DNA of 64,000 bases from Undaria pinnatifida (taxonomy: Eukaryota > Sar > Phaeophyceae > Laminariales > Alariaceae): NCBI GenBank assembly GCA_012845835.1, contig JABAKD010000010.1, positions 1,255,001 through 1,319,000 of the forward strand, written 5' to 3'. The notes below the pieces were generated by a model that was not told the DNA's origin, did no database searches, and worked only from the letters and a program-made list of their open reading frames with translations. The translations under genes were made by a program, and so were the position numbers. Positions 32,450-42,796 of the stretch are shown here, one piece after another; positions within the stretch are counted from its first letter, which is position 1; the number at the start of each line of letters is the position of its first letter.

Positions 32450-33350
32450 TATACTCTGTCTTAAAATTGGCGACCTCAGAGCCCCACATCGGCACGGTAA
32501 AAAACGTGGGCGTATAATGGTATAGTACATTAGCTAATGATAATGTGGAAAAGAAGTACAGGCATATATGTGGACATTGCGGTAGACCACACTACCAACC
32601 ATTATTATTATTTCGCACCCATCGTCTGCATGATCGCCTCCCAACCTCTGCCGAAGTAGCATGTTATGCCTAACGAAGTAACGTAATTGAGCGCGGGTGC
32701 ATCGAGCGTTTCTTTTTAAAACCCCGACGATTTGCACTTCTCCCCCTCGTGCTCAATGGTGGTGACGTCATTGCATGACCACGTCACCTCGCTGGTTGTA
32801 TTTTGCAATATGTACGTATCTCGGTCTTATAATTAGCGACCTCAGAGCCCCACATCGGCACGGAAAAAATCGTGGTAGCTACATGGTTGCACCTGTCGAT
32901 TGAAATGTTCTATCTTGCGATCCATGTAAAATAACACACTACGAAGCTATTCGTAACACATAATTATTGTATACCACACCTCAAAAGTGTTTTGTAATGT
33001 TCTATCTTGCGATCCATGTAAAATAACACACTACGAAGCTATTCGTAATAAATTATTATTGTATACGAGTACCACACCTAAAAAGTGTGTTGTATACCAC
33101 ACCTAAAATCAAATCTGCTAGAGTAGTCAACAATAATGCCAGGCAGGTGAGGTCGCCTCATTACCTATCCAACCAGCCATGCCGTAGCTCCCCTTTATTT
33201 CCCCCCCCGCCCCCGCCCCCCGCACCATCGCCGTGACCTAGCACGTTCAGTAATTTCCCCCCCAGGTATACATTCATGCGACCTAAAGGGGTTTGATTTC
33301 CCCCCTGGCCCCCTCCTCGTTTTGTTCTCTCCCGCCGACCCACCTAAAAT
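32450..33350. repeat. Series of short direct duplications
   Basis: GCGACCTCAGAGCCCCACATCGGCACGG occurs at 32469 and 32838. A ~100-bp unit starting TTCTATCTTGCGATCCATG is tandem at 32908 and 33000. A third unit with CCATGCCGTAGCTCC occurs at 33177 and 33408. No coding frame. Confidence 0.85.
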
Positions 33351-33426
33351 TAAAATCTGCCAACACACCAGACAGTTGATATCACCTCATTACCTTTTTA
33401 GCCATCCATGCCGTAGCTCCAATTTA

Positions 33427-33428
<2 letters not shown>

Positions 33429-33470
<42 letters not shown>

Positions 33471-33482
33471 CCCCCCCCCCCC
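33429..33482. repeat. Poly-C tract
   Basis: More than 50 bases that are C except for one or two G. Length is likely approximate in any assembly. Confidence 0.95.
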
Positions 33483-33577
33483 AACGCTCCCTCCTCCCCT
33501 ACAACCCGCACCATCGCCCAGACTTAGCACCACGCGTATAGCAAGCTCCTCACTGATATATATATATCTTTTTTTTT

Positions 33578-33857
33578 CTCACACTTTTCCTTTCCAGCTT
33601 CTGGACAAGCCGTGGTCACAGGTGTCGTCCCTTCTCCCCCCCGGTTCTTGCCTTCAATTTTTATCGCGCATAGGGTTCAGCAATCCCACTGCTCGTCGAT
33701 TTTTCATCGAGTGTTGCTTACTCACGCTCTTGCGCTTTCCGCAAGTCAATTTGTGCACAAGAAAAAGTCCCAACAAATTTGTACGCGTATGCACTCGGCG
33801 GGGCTCGAACTCACGAAACTGACCTATACCAGGCTCAAGGATAACCTGATACGCCAC
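33578..33857 (-). mobile_element. tRNA-derived SINE, copy 3
   Basis: Close to copies 1 and 2, with a tail of (AT)n plus T run at 33555-33577 and the tRNA-like head on the right. The last ~12 bp of the head (CCGGGGCGACCG) are missing, so it is slightly 5'-truncated. Confidence 0.88.
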
Positions 33858-33869
33858 GCGATATACATC

Positions 33870-34425
33870 TATGCGACCTAAAGCTGTTGGAAATCCCCCT
33901 TTCGAACACTCCGCCCTCTCTTCATTGGTTTTACGACTTACAGGATATACATGATAAACTGATGCATTCCTTCCACAACCGTCAGACTTGTCCCCTTAAA
34001 TGAAGGATTTATAGTTTCCGCGCACAAATTGAGTTGCCCCGCCCGTTTCCTTCCCCCCCCCCGCCGCTCCCTCTTGTCAAACCCAGGCCCCCACGCCCTC
34101 AAAAACTCCGCCCTCCCCTCACCGGTTATACGACTTACAGGATACACTTGATAAACTGATGCATTTCCTTCGGCAGCTGTCAGACTTTGTCCCCCTCAAA
34201 ACGGGCTTTATAGTTTCCGCGCACAGACTGATTAGCATCACCCTGTTGACCCTGGTACAAGCTACACTGCAGTTCCAAGGGGAGTCGCAGACCTATATCC
34301 TTAATGAGGGCACACACCCGGTAATACGCGCGATCGGAGTATTACACACAGCTTGCAAATATGAGTTTCGACAAAATCTTCGATCTCACAGCTGGTTGGA
34401 GCGTATTTTTATTTTCATGGTACGA
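33870..34425 (+). repeat. Inverted-repeat arm B (partner 21150-21720)
   Basis: Two half-units: one with TTACAGGATATACATGATAAACTGATGCATTCC (33939-33971) and one with TTACAGGATACACTTGATAAACTGATGCATTTCC (34136-34169), separated by a C run at 34054-34063. It ends in R3 words (CAGCTTGCAAATATGAGTTT, ATCTCACAGCTGG). Confidence 0.75.
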
Positions 34426-34429
34426 AGTA

Positions 34430-34960
34430 TATGATAGTTGGCCTCGGTTGGCACCGACGCTGTAAAACATTATACGAGGTATATTGGGGTTGGCGTCGGT
34501 TAGCAACGACGCTGTAAGTCATGCCAATCACTGCGTGAGCTAGACAACCAGGGATATTGTTTTTATTTTACTTTTTTTATTTTGGCTATCACCATGATGA
34601 TTATCGAGTTAGATCATATTGTGCGGGGTGGAGAACCCTAACTTCGCACAAGGGGAATGATCGCATCACGTAGTGTGAATATGGTAAGGCACCCACGAGG
34701 CAGTTGCATAGTAATACCCATTGCTGTCTCTGGAGTGGCCACACCAAAAAACAAAGCAACTTATTGGCCCTGACATCCATAAGCAAGACAGCAGGCACAA
34801 GGTGCCGAACTCCGTCTTACGAGCGGTTCTTGGGAGGATGCAGTTCACCCTTTATGCGACTCGCCGAACACCTCACGGCGCTTTTCGCTTGGTGCAAGCA
34901 ATGTCCAACTGGTTGGTCAAACCCGACGTGCTCCGTCCCGGCATAGTAGGGATGCGAGGG
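34430..34960. other. Spacer with a small duplication
   Basis: GTTGGC(C/G)TCGGTT(G/A)GCA(C/A)CGACGCTGTAA occurs at 34437 and 34489. Nothing else recognised. Confidence 0.4.
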
Positions 34961-34964
34961 TCTA

Positions 34965-35660
34965 CCACCCCTGGCCTTGCCACCAGCTGCAACGGCCAGG
35001 CCCTCCCGCCCAACACTCCGAAGAAGAATGGCACGACAACCAGCTGTCCATATGAATGGCTAGTTTGTAAATGCTAATGCTGCACGTGTGTTTAAACGTA
35101 CGTGCGGAAGGCTGTGCAATGTTCCTGTCTGATGCTGATATCGGTTGCACCAAGGAAGACCCCCCCGCCGTCTCTCTCTCTGTAGTGCTGCCCTGTGCAC
35201 CCCCTCCCCCCAATGATACTGCTCCCACGCCGTTTCCCCCTGATCTTGCTACCTCCAACCGCAAGGACAAAGTCCTCCTTCCCAAACAAACCCAAAGAAG
35301 CATCGAACGAGAAACCGCTGCCCATACGAATAATGGCTTATTTGTCAGTTTTGCGCGTACGTTTTAACACGCGGAAGGCTGTGCGGTCTGAAGTGTTGCG
35401 CCTCTTTAGGCCGCCCGAACATCGCCCCCCCCTCCTCATCCCCTCCCTGTGCCGACGCCTCCAGACTGCTGCTGTCGTCTGCGCCGAGGAAACCTCCCCG
35501 CAGTGGAGAACTCTCGCTGTATTCTGCCCCCCGCCCCCCCTCCCCTCAAACACTGCTACTTTTTCCATCCCTGACCTTGCCACCTCCAACCGCAAGAGCC
35601 AAGTCCGGCCCTCCCAACACGGTATAAATAGATTGAGAGTGTATAACGCCTTCCAAGTCC
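34965..35660 (+). repeat. R250 array, about three diverged units
   Basis: Units at about 34970-35215, 35240-35420 and 35570-35650. The hairpin in the first has GCACGT ... ACGTGC where other loci have GCGCGT-type stems, so a base pair is changed on both sides. Confidence 0.8.
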
Positions 35661-36410
35661 GCTAGGAATAGCCTGTGATATTCTTGGAAACCTTTTTGAG
35701 GGTTATCTTCCACCACTACAAGAAACAATTAACTGCTGCTGTATAAAACCGATTTGTCTGAGAAAACTCGTGCTCGAAAATTCAGAGAAAATCACCAAGA
35801 GAAAAAACACGGAGCACCCCGAGCTGAGAACTTTGATCGTTTCTTCGTAGGTAGATCGGATTGAGTCTTCAAACTCTTGAGACAGACCGCGTTCGTCGTG
35901 TGGACAACCCCCGAGATGCGCCGGAGTACAGTGTGCCCACGCGCGCGGCCCCTCGCAGAACTTCACCCGCACTGTACGGCGGCCTTTTGTCACGACGCTG
36001 GTTGTAATCTGCCGAAAGGACGCGTGCGTGCATGTGCGTGCCTGAAGGCGGTAGCGGGAAACCAAGGTAAGGTACATGGGCAAAACAAGGACGGACGGTT
36101 GGTGACACACAACGAAGGAAGAGAGCAGGCCGGACGACTGGCGACAGACACGAAGAATTTATTAAATAGTAGCCTAGCTTGCGGCACAGCGGTGAGAGCT
36201 GTGGTAGTAGATGCATCTATCATATCTATCTCGTGTTCTTTCCCGGCAGGGCTCGGTGGGGATTGGTGTAGAGTGTGGGGAGCAGGACGTTAGATGATAG
36301 TGCCAAGAGGGTGGGGGTTGTGAGGCAAAGGAAAACTGGCTTGCGGCTTCCAGGTTCAAGGATTGATTTCAATCGGAGGGCCTCCCAGTTGGGGTAGAAA
36401 ACTGTTCCGG
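35661..36410. other. No gene recognised
   Basis: Overlapping short frames on both strands, none protein-like. Confidence 0.35.
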
Positions 36411-36414
36411 TTTA

Positions 36415-36985
36415 CTTATCGCCAAATAATCGCCGAACGACCACCCGCTGCCCATTTTCAATGGCCTGTTTGAAACAGCTGCCAGCCCGCTGTTCTTGTA
36501 AACGGTTTTATTATGTAAAGGCTGCACGTATGTTTCAACGCGCAGAAGACTGCAGTGTTGCTGGTTGGTAGTGCTATCGGCGCTACCGAAGAAAGAGCCC
36601 CGTCTCTAAAGTTCTGCCCTTGTCAACCTTGACCTTCTCCCTTCAAAAACCTTTACATCCCACTGTTCACGAAATATCCTACCGGCACCTGGTATTCGAA
36701 AACCCTTCTTGTGGCACGGGTCGCCCCTGCTGTCTACTGTTGCCAACGCTGTGGCCACGTTGAACAAGAGCAGGAGGCGCGTACTGCCACTCTTGTTAGT
36801 ACTAATATTACTATGAATATTAGGTTGACTGACGCTACGTCTACCGCCTGCTACTGCAGTATCTCGCTCGAGGCTGGGCGTTGACCTTTCCCCAGACGCT
36901 GGGCATGCGAGATAGTACAAGCATGGCTGGACGCAACTTCGTCGCGCTTGCAAAGGATTTACCAGGGCTGTCTGAAAACATGTAC
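36415..36985 (+). repeat. R250 unit plus its downstream block
   Basis: Same two-part arrangement as 19100-19640: an R250 unit (CGAACGACCACCCGCTGCCC, CTGCACGT...ACGCGCAG) followed by CACGGGTCGCCCCTGCT and CGTTGACCTTT. Confidence 0.7.
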
Positions 36986-36989
36986 CTGG

Positions 36990-38339
36990 TAGTAGCAGCA
37001 CTGGGATACACGATAGTGTTACCTCTGAGGCCCCAGCGGTTATGGCAAACGGCGTCCTTTCTAATACTTCGCGGGGCTGCGATTTGTGCGGTGTCTGTGG
37101 CGCTCTTTTATTTTTCCTTTAGTCACGTGAACTTCAAAAACAGCGTGAACACTGGAGAATACGCAATCGGCAGCAACACGACAAAGTAACTAGGCTCTAG
37201 ACAGCTGGAAACCCTCGACCCTTACTCCCGAGGCAAATCACCTTCGCTGTCTTGAGTTAGGGTAGATAATTGGAGCATTGGCCCAGGATAGCGTGTGAGA
37301 ACATCAGATCCCCTCAGGTCCGCGATTCCAAATGTTAAAATTTGTAGCGCGGCTGATTAACGAGGCGTCAAGCGCTTAGCGTGGCGATATGTGCATACAG
37401 CAGGTGGGCGCTTAACCGGTGGGACACACATCAATTGACACTGGACAGGGTTGAGATGGCCTTGCTTTTTTGAGACGTTTTGACTAAAAGCCAGGGCCGT
37501 GCTTTGCGGCTTTAGGGATATTGTCAGCAAACACAGAAAGGCGTTCCCATGTCGGGAATCTATCCTCTAGTCCTCCAATGCTATGGTTCCACAGGGAACC
37601 TCCTGAGAGCTCGATCACTGCGCATAAACAATGCCCCCTCCGCGTGTTGCCGGTCTAGACTGTCTCCACACATCGTCGTACCGTATTGCCACCTGGCGCA
37701 CGCCCTTGCAACATACTACCGTTGCTGGAGGGGGCAGCTTTTTGGTATCACTACGTCATTTTTTAACCTATTCTTAGCATTAGTTTTTACCTCAGCATCG
37801 ACTCGTCAAGCGAGCGTCGCCGGGCTCGGCATTTCCTGCGCACGCTGGCGGAGGGGGCCGCCCCGAGACAGCGAGGGTGGGGCGCTTGGCCCCGACCGAA
37901 TAGGAAGCGCGGCGGCCGCGAGAGGGGTGTGGCGGCCACAAGTCCCACATAAGCATGCCCCCCAAGAAAAACACCAGTGCAATAGTTGAGGCTTGCGTTT
38001 CGCAAGAGTGCGACGTTGCGCCTCGTGCAAAAATCATCGCCTTTTCATGAAGTGAAAAATTGCTTGAGCCATCTCGAAAGGCCTCCCTGTTGTTTTGTCA
38101 CGCTGTGGAAAGAAGATTTTTGTCGTTCGCTCGTAACGTAAGTACAACAGTAAGTACAGTAGCTATTGACTACTATTAATAGTGGGTACCCTGACTTGAA
38201 GAGAGGTACGTATGGCGGATCGAGTTTACCTCTCTACACTATTTACTCGTAGCGTTCTCTCTTATCCCGGCGTAAGCGAGTTTATCTCTGTAACTCGGGG
38301 GAACCGCGACAAAAACTACCAGGTATTGCTCATCAGTAT
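36990..38339. other. No gene established
   Basis: GC-rich at 37805-37945. A 31-codon ATG frame at 37955 (MPPKKNTSAIVEAC...) is too short to judge. Confidence 0.35.
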
Positions 38340-39352
38340 GTGAGGGGTACCAGAGTGGAAAATACGTTGAGGGGATGCCCTAACCCTGCGAAAAAGGCTT
38401 TGGAAATAGGAACGCTTGGAACGTGGAACGGAAAATATTTGGGCTTGCTGTTGATTGGTTTTCAAATCGAACAGATTCCTGGCAATCTCACCCTGACCGT
38501 TAATTTTGGAAGCGGGAGGATGTGTCAGAATATGTCGCAGAGTAGTTCACCTTGTGCAGCAAAACCAAATGGCCCAGATGGAACTAGATTCACGCCAACT
38601 GATTGGCGCTGGGAGTGTTGCTTTATACGCTGGAGGCCCACGGGGGTATGGGTGCACAGGGATGACATAGGACTCATGGGGTGGAACATGTATGTGGACG
38701 CCGTGGGGATCGCCCGCGGCAGAGCCACGCGATACCGCGATGGTCCGACCAGGAGGCTCACAGGGCGAAAGACCGGGTTGAAAACGGGGCTCTGGCGATA
38801 TGTATATATGTATATATGGTCAAAGTGTGGCGCCGATCTTCGTTCAAGTCTCAGGTAGTCCTCGTCGAGCAACGACCGCAATAATAATATAATGACTTTT
38901 AGATTTTTCTCGACGGTGCCACTTGGATGGCTACCACCTTCTTCTGTGACGCTTGCCTTGCAACATATTTGCGTGTATGCGTGTGCAGCTGTTTTCTGTG
39001 CCAGGAGAAATCCCGTGCCCACGTGAGAGTAGTACCCCCTTCCTAGAGTCGAGCTGCACGGTCCCGCCACGAAAGTCAGTTGAGCTGTTGTTATCTGTTC
39101 GGATCGGTTGCCCAGAACTCACCTGTTCACTTCGGACACGAACGGGTTGGAACGGAACGAACGAGTGCGAACAGCCTCGCTCCATTTCAACCGTTTCGAC
39201 AAAGTCAAAATCCGTCAAGACACCCTAAGGTGGGATTCCACCCCCCCCCCCCCCTCCCCCTCCCAAAGGTGCATGCATGCGCGGTGAAACTATTATTTCT
39301 ACTGTCGTAAATTGCGCGGGAGTCGAGCATAGCAACGTCCTGTTCCTCCTAA

Positions 39353-39606
39353 GGGTCGTTCCTAATGAACGCAAAAAAATCACGAATCCTGACAAAATGT
39401 CACGATTCCTGACGTTTTGACAGTCTAAGGTGTTAATTCTAAAAATAAATAAATAAATAAATAAATGGTGAGGAATCCTGACATTAATTTTAACGGTAAA
39501 TGTCAAAACGATTCAACGTCCGGATTCCTGACAAATGTCACGATTCGCAAAAATGTCACGTCTTTTTTGTCAGGATTCCTGACGTTTGTTGTGTTCGCTG
39601 GGAACA
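39353..39606. mobile_element. Short inverted-repeat element (MITE-like)
   Basis: The left end TCGTTCCTAATGAACGC and the reverse complement of the right end, TGTTCCCAGCGAACAC, are similar inverted repeats. The interior is built of inverted and direct AATCCTGAC, TGTCACGATTCC and TGTCAGGATTCCTGAC words plus an (AAAT)n tract. CTCCTAAG on the left and CTCCTAAA on the right may be an imperfect 8-bp target duplication. Confidence 0.55.
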
Positions 39607-40379
39607 CTCCTAAACCCCCAAACGGGGTCTGCACATGATGAAAAGGCGTGAATCGACTTAGCAGAAAGTTAGGGCACAACAACAAACAAGGGAAATCCTT
39701 CCTTCATTTCGGTTTCGGTTCCGCCCGTTTCGCCCTCTCTCAATGTACTACCAGGTATTCTCTTTTAGCTTCTCCCGTATTTTTTTTTTCAGGGCACCCA
39801 CTGCGGTCGAATTACAGGTGCCTTATGTGCGTACCCTGCTGCGTATGTATGCTTTCCCCGTACATGTAGAATTTGTGGCTATGGCTGTCCGGCTCCCTGC
39901 TCGCCCCCCCTTGGCGCGTATTTCCTCGACCCCACGGAGCAATTCGGGTAGCCGGAATTGGCTGACACGCTTGCTACAACGTATTGTTCTTCCACTGCTT
40001 GCTCCAGAATGAGTGGAGTCTGTATTTTGACCCTGCACTCCTCGTGATAATAGATTGATTGCTAGAATGTGGCTGTTAGTATGTATGTATGCGAAAACAA
40101 CAATTTGGATGCATACTGGTATATATATATTCAGTATATAATCGCTGCGTGACGACAGTTACTGAGTAAACCCCATTACTATATTACAATATATGTGACT
40201 ACTGCTGCTCTACATATATATGCGCTCTTGCCGCTCGTCGTGGCCCTTCGGCGATTGACGGCACAGACTTCCTTATTGGACCCACGGTGTACTCCATTCG
40301 CCACTCACCATTCACCCACTCAAAATGCCCGCACCAAGCCACACCAATACACCGACGCATCAAAATGGCCCAACCATAT

Positions 40380-40790
40380 CGTATGTTCTGACGTCTAGCA
40401 GTTTTCTGTTGTATATAGCATGTGTACCTGGTATATACGAGTACATATGTCTATATCTTTTTCCTTTCGGAGTTGTGCATTGTTTGGTTTCCGTGGGTGT
40501 ATGCGGTGTAGTCGGTTTCAGCTGCGAGTCTTGAAACGTATGTAACAGCAGTATGGACCTGATACTGCTGTAACGTATATACGCATGCTGACTTCCGATT
40601 TCGATTTTACCTTTTTTTTTACGGATGCCTGTCTTGCTTCGGCTATCATGTATACGTGTACATACCGCACTCGGTTTTTTTTTTTTTTTCCCTGGGATTT
40701 TCTTTATCCACTCCAAAGTGACTGGAGTCTGCCCTGTGACCACGGACTTGATTGTGCGAATTATTTAATGTGAGAACAACAACACCAACG
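40380..40790 (+). repeat. Long R2-type repeat, second copy
   Basis: Partner of 20280-20760. The core GTGACTGGAGTCTGCCCTGTGACCACGG is at 40720-40747 and the 3' end is AGAACAACAACACC. Followed at 40905-40985 by a block also present at 29080-29160 in the LTR element (ATACGTGGAAGTGTG(A/G)TGAGCT). Confidence 0.7.
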
Positions 40791-41247
40791 ATAGGTGTTG
40801 GTCAGCTGGACATAAGAACAACGAAATGTCTTGCTCCGCAGGATTATTATACTTACGTGCAGTCATCCTGTTTGAGTTTAAGACTAACGGAGTTGACGCA
40901 CGACGTGTATGAGAATACGTGGAAGTGTGATGAGCTTAAGCTTTTTTTTTTTTTTTCGACCCCATCCGCCGAAGGATGAAAAAAAAAAAACTAACGGGAT
41001 TGACATTTGCTCGGGTCTGACGAGATAATCCGTGGGCGTTTTGTACGCCATAAAATGGTGCACACCGGACCCCAAGCCCCAGGCGACGAGACGGTGAAAG
41101 CCAACCTGAGCATCAGGTGCGCTATGAAACGGCGAACGAACCCGCGACCTTGGACCGTCAAACAAAAGGGGGGAGAACATTCTTGTATAGATAGTAGGCA
41201 TTAGCACATAGCAGTCACATCAGCAGCAGCAGTAGTGGACGCATTCT

Positions 41248-41252
41248 ATTAA

Positions 41253-41287
<35 letters not shown>
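41248..41287. repeat. (TAG)n microsatellite
   Basis: About twelve perfect TAG/GTA units. Confidence 0.95.
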
Positions 41288-41813
41288 ATAGTATGGTATA
41301 GTGTGTGTACTAGTAATAGTGCGGCAGGGGTAGGGAAGAATAATTCTTATTTGCACTGCTGTTGACTTCGAAAACTCGACACCACACGGAAAAAAACCCA
41401 AAAAGGTGACCCTTGTTGCTTGAGAAAAAGTGTAGGATTATCCCGATCACGTATCCCGTGGCCAAGGGACTTACCATACATACATACTGTCGGCTGTATT
41501 AAACAACCAATACAAGTGACCGGAAAATGCACACGGCATTCCAACTATGTTGTACTCATTATTAATAGTTGATTAGTCTAGTACTATTAATAATAGCACT
41601 ACGGTTAGGGCTAGGGTTAGAGTTAGTATATAATGGTAACGCGTCAGCCCGAAGTATTTCGGCCATAACGAAAGAGTGCTGCCCTTCCTTGTCGTCGCTC
41701 GCGTGAGTTTAGATACCAATCTAGTGCTGCTGTACTGCTTGTAACTGTCCCTACGAACTCGCTACGAACTCGTCAACTATGTGTGCGTTGCCGAGAAGCT
41801 GGTCCCAGCCAAG

Positions 41814-41858
41814 TCCAACCCAACCCAACCCAACCCAACCCAACCCAACCCAACCCAA
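41814..41858. repeat. (CCCAA)n microsatellite
   Basis: Eight consecutive CCCAA units. A degenerate TTAGGG tract lies nearby at 41604-41624. Confidence 0.95.
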
Positions 41859-42587
41859 CAAAATTGCTATGGTGTCATTGAGTGTTGGTGTGTGTGCGTT
41901 CAAACATGGCAATACTCTTTCTCATCTATCTGTTCTACTTGTATTTGGCTTCTGTTCCTGTTGTATTTGTCTTGTATTTATTAATAGCGAGATCCGGTAG
42001 TCGGATGGGACACGCATGGAAAATCGGGCACGCGGGGCTGGAAATGAGCCCCTGCTGTTTGGCGTCGTCAGGATCACCGGTGTCAGTAATGTATAATGTG
42101 TAATCTCTATGGGAGCCAGCGTACCGTACGGTTTGTGGCCAGATTAAAGATGACTGATCACGGTGTCATGCAGCGGCGCTCAGCCAACCAGCACTGCCGG
42201 CATAAAGTGATTTCTGTGTCGGAACCATCTATTGGCCTTCTATTCGGCCTCGCGTCACGCTTCGAACTTGCTGCCGAACGCCTTCGGTTCTTCCTCGGCG
42301 CGCTGCATCCATTCCTTCTTTCCTTCCCCTTTCCCCCGTAGTATGAGCAGTCCTCACCCACGACTAGAGGTGGGCACCTATGAAGAAAATCGAAAAAAAA
42401 CGGAAGCCGGATAAGGAGGCGTTACTCTAGGTATCAAAATCCGGTTATAATAGGATTTTTTCGGCCATTTCTAACCGATGAACCGAAACCCAGCTACACC
42501 GGGTGTTGGCCCCAAACGCGTCCAAATCGTTTGAAATCATTGGCATCTTGTGCTCACCTTGTGCCTATGGGCTTATGGTATGACGCT

Positions 42588-42701
42588 ATGACAGTACCCC
42601 CATACATGGGTCTGTGCTGTTGTTTTTGGTTTCGAGCTAGGTCTACGAAACCGACAAGGTCCAACAGCCCCACAAGATCAACACTGAACACCTGGTTTTA
42701 A
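42588..42701 (+). other. Candidate upstream open reading frame of the decarboxylase gene
   Basis: ATG at 42588 opens 37 codons ending TAA at 42699-42701, 95 bp before the main start codon. A three-codon frame (ATG at 42579) precedes it. Upstream frames control S-adenosylmethionine decarboxylase translation in animals and plants. Whether this segment is transcribed is unknown. Confidence 0.3.
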
Positions 42702-42717
42702 ACTAGTTCGTGTTGAT
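42681..42717 (+). promoter_or_regulatory. Hairpin upstream of the decarboxylase start
   Basis: ATCAACACTGAAC pairs with GTTCGTGTTGAT, a 12-bp stem with one bulged T and a 12- to 14-nt loop. It overlaps the end of the candidate upstream frame. Confidence 0.4.
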
Positions 42718-42796
42718 AAGGCTCTACTCACTCAACTCGGTTATTGATTCCCGTAGAAGTGGCAAGCCTGTAATCTTACCGTGCACTTCGTCCGGT

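Noticed and set aside
36922-37189. ATG frame of 88 codons with two hydrophobic stretches
   Set aside because: It begins inside a dispersed repeat block related to 19540-19620 and has no recognised family; it could be chance.
38340-38858. 172-codon frame
   Set aside because: It opens with GTG, the first ATG is late, and there is no recognisable domain or splice support.
41040-41165. tRNA-like segment with GGGTTCGTTCGCC on the minus strand
   Set aside because: The B box is imperfect and no cloverleaf can be drawn.
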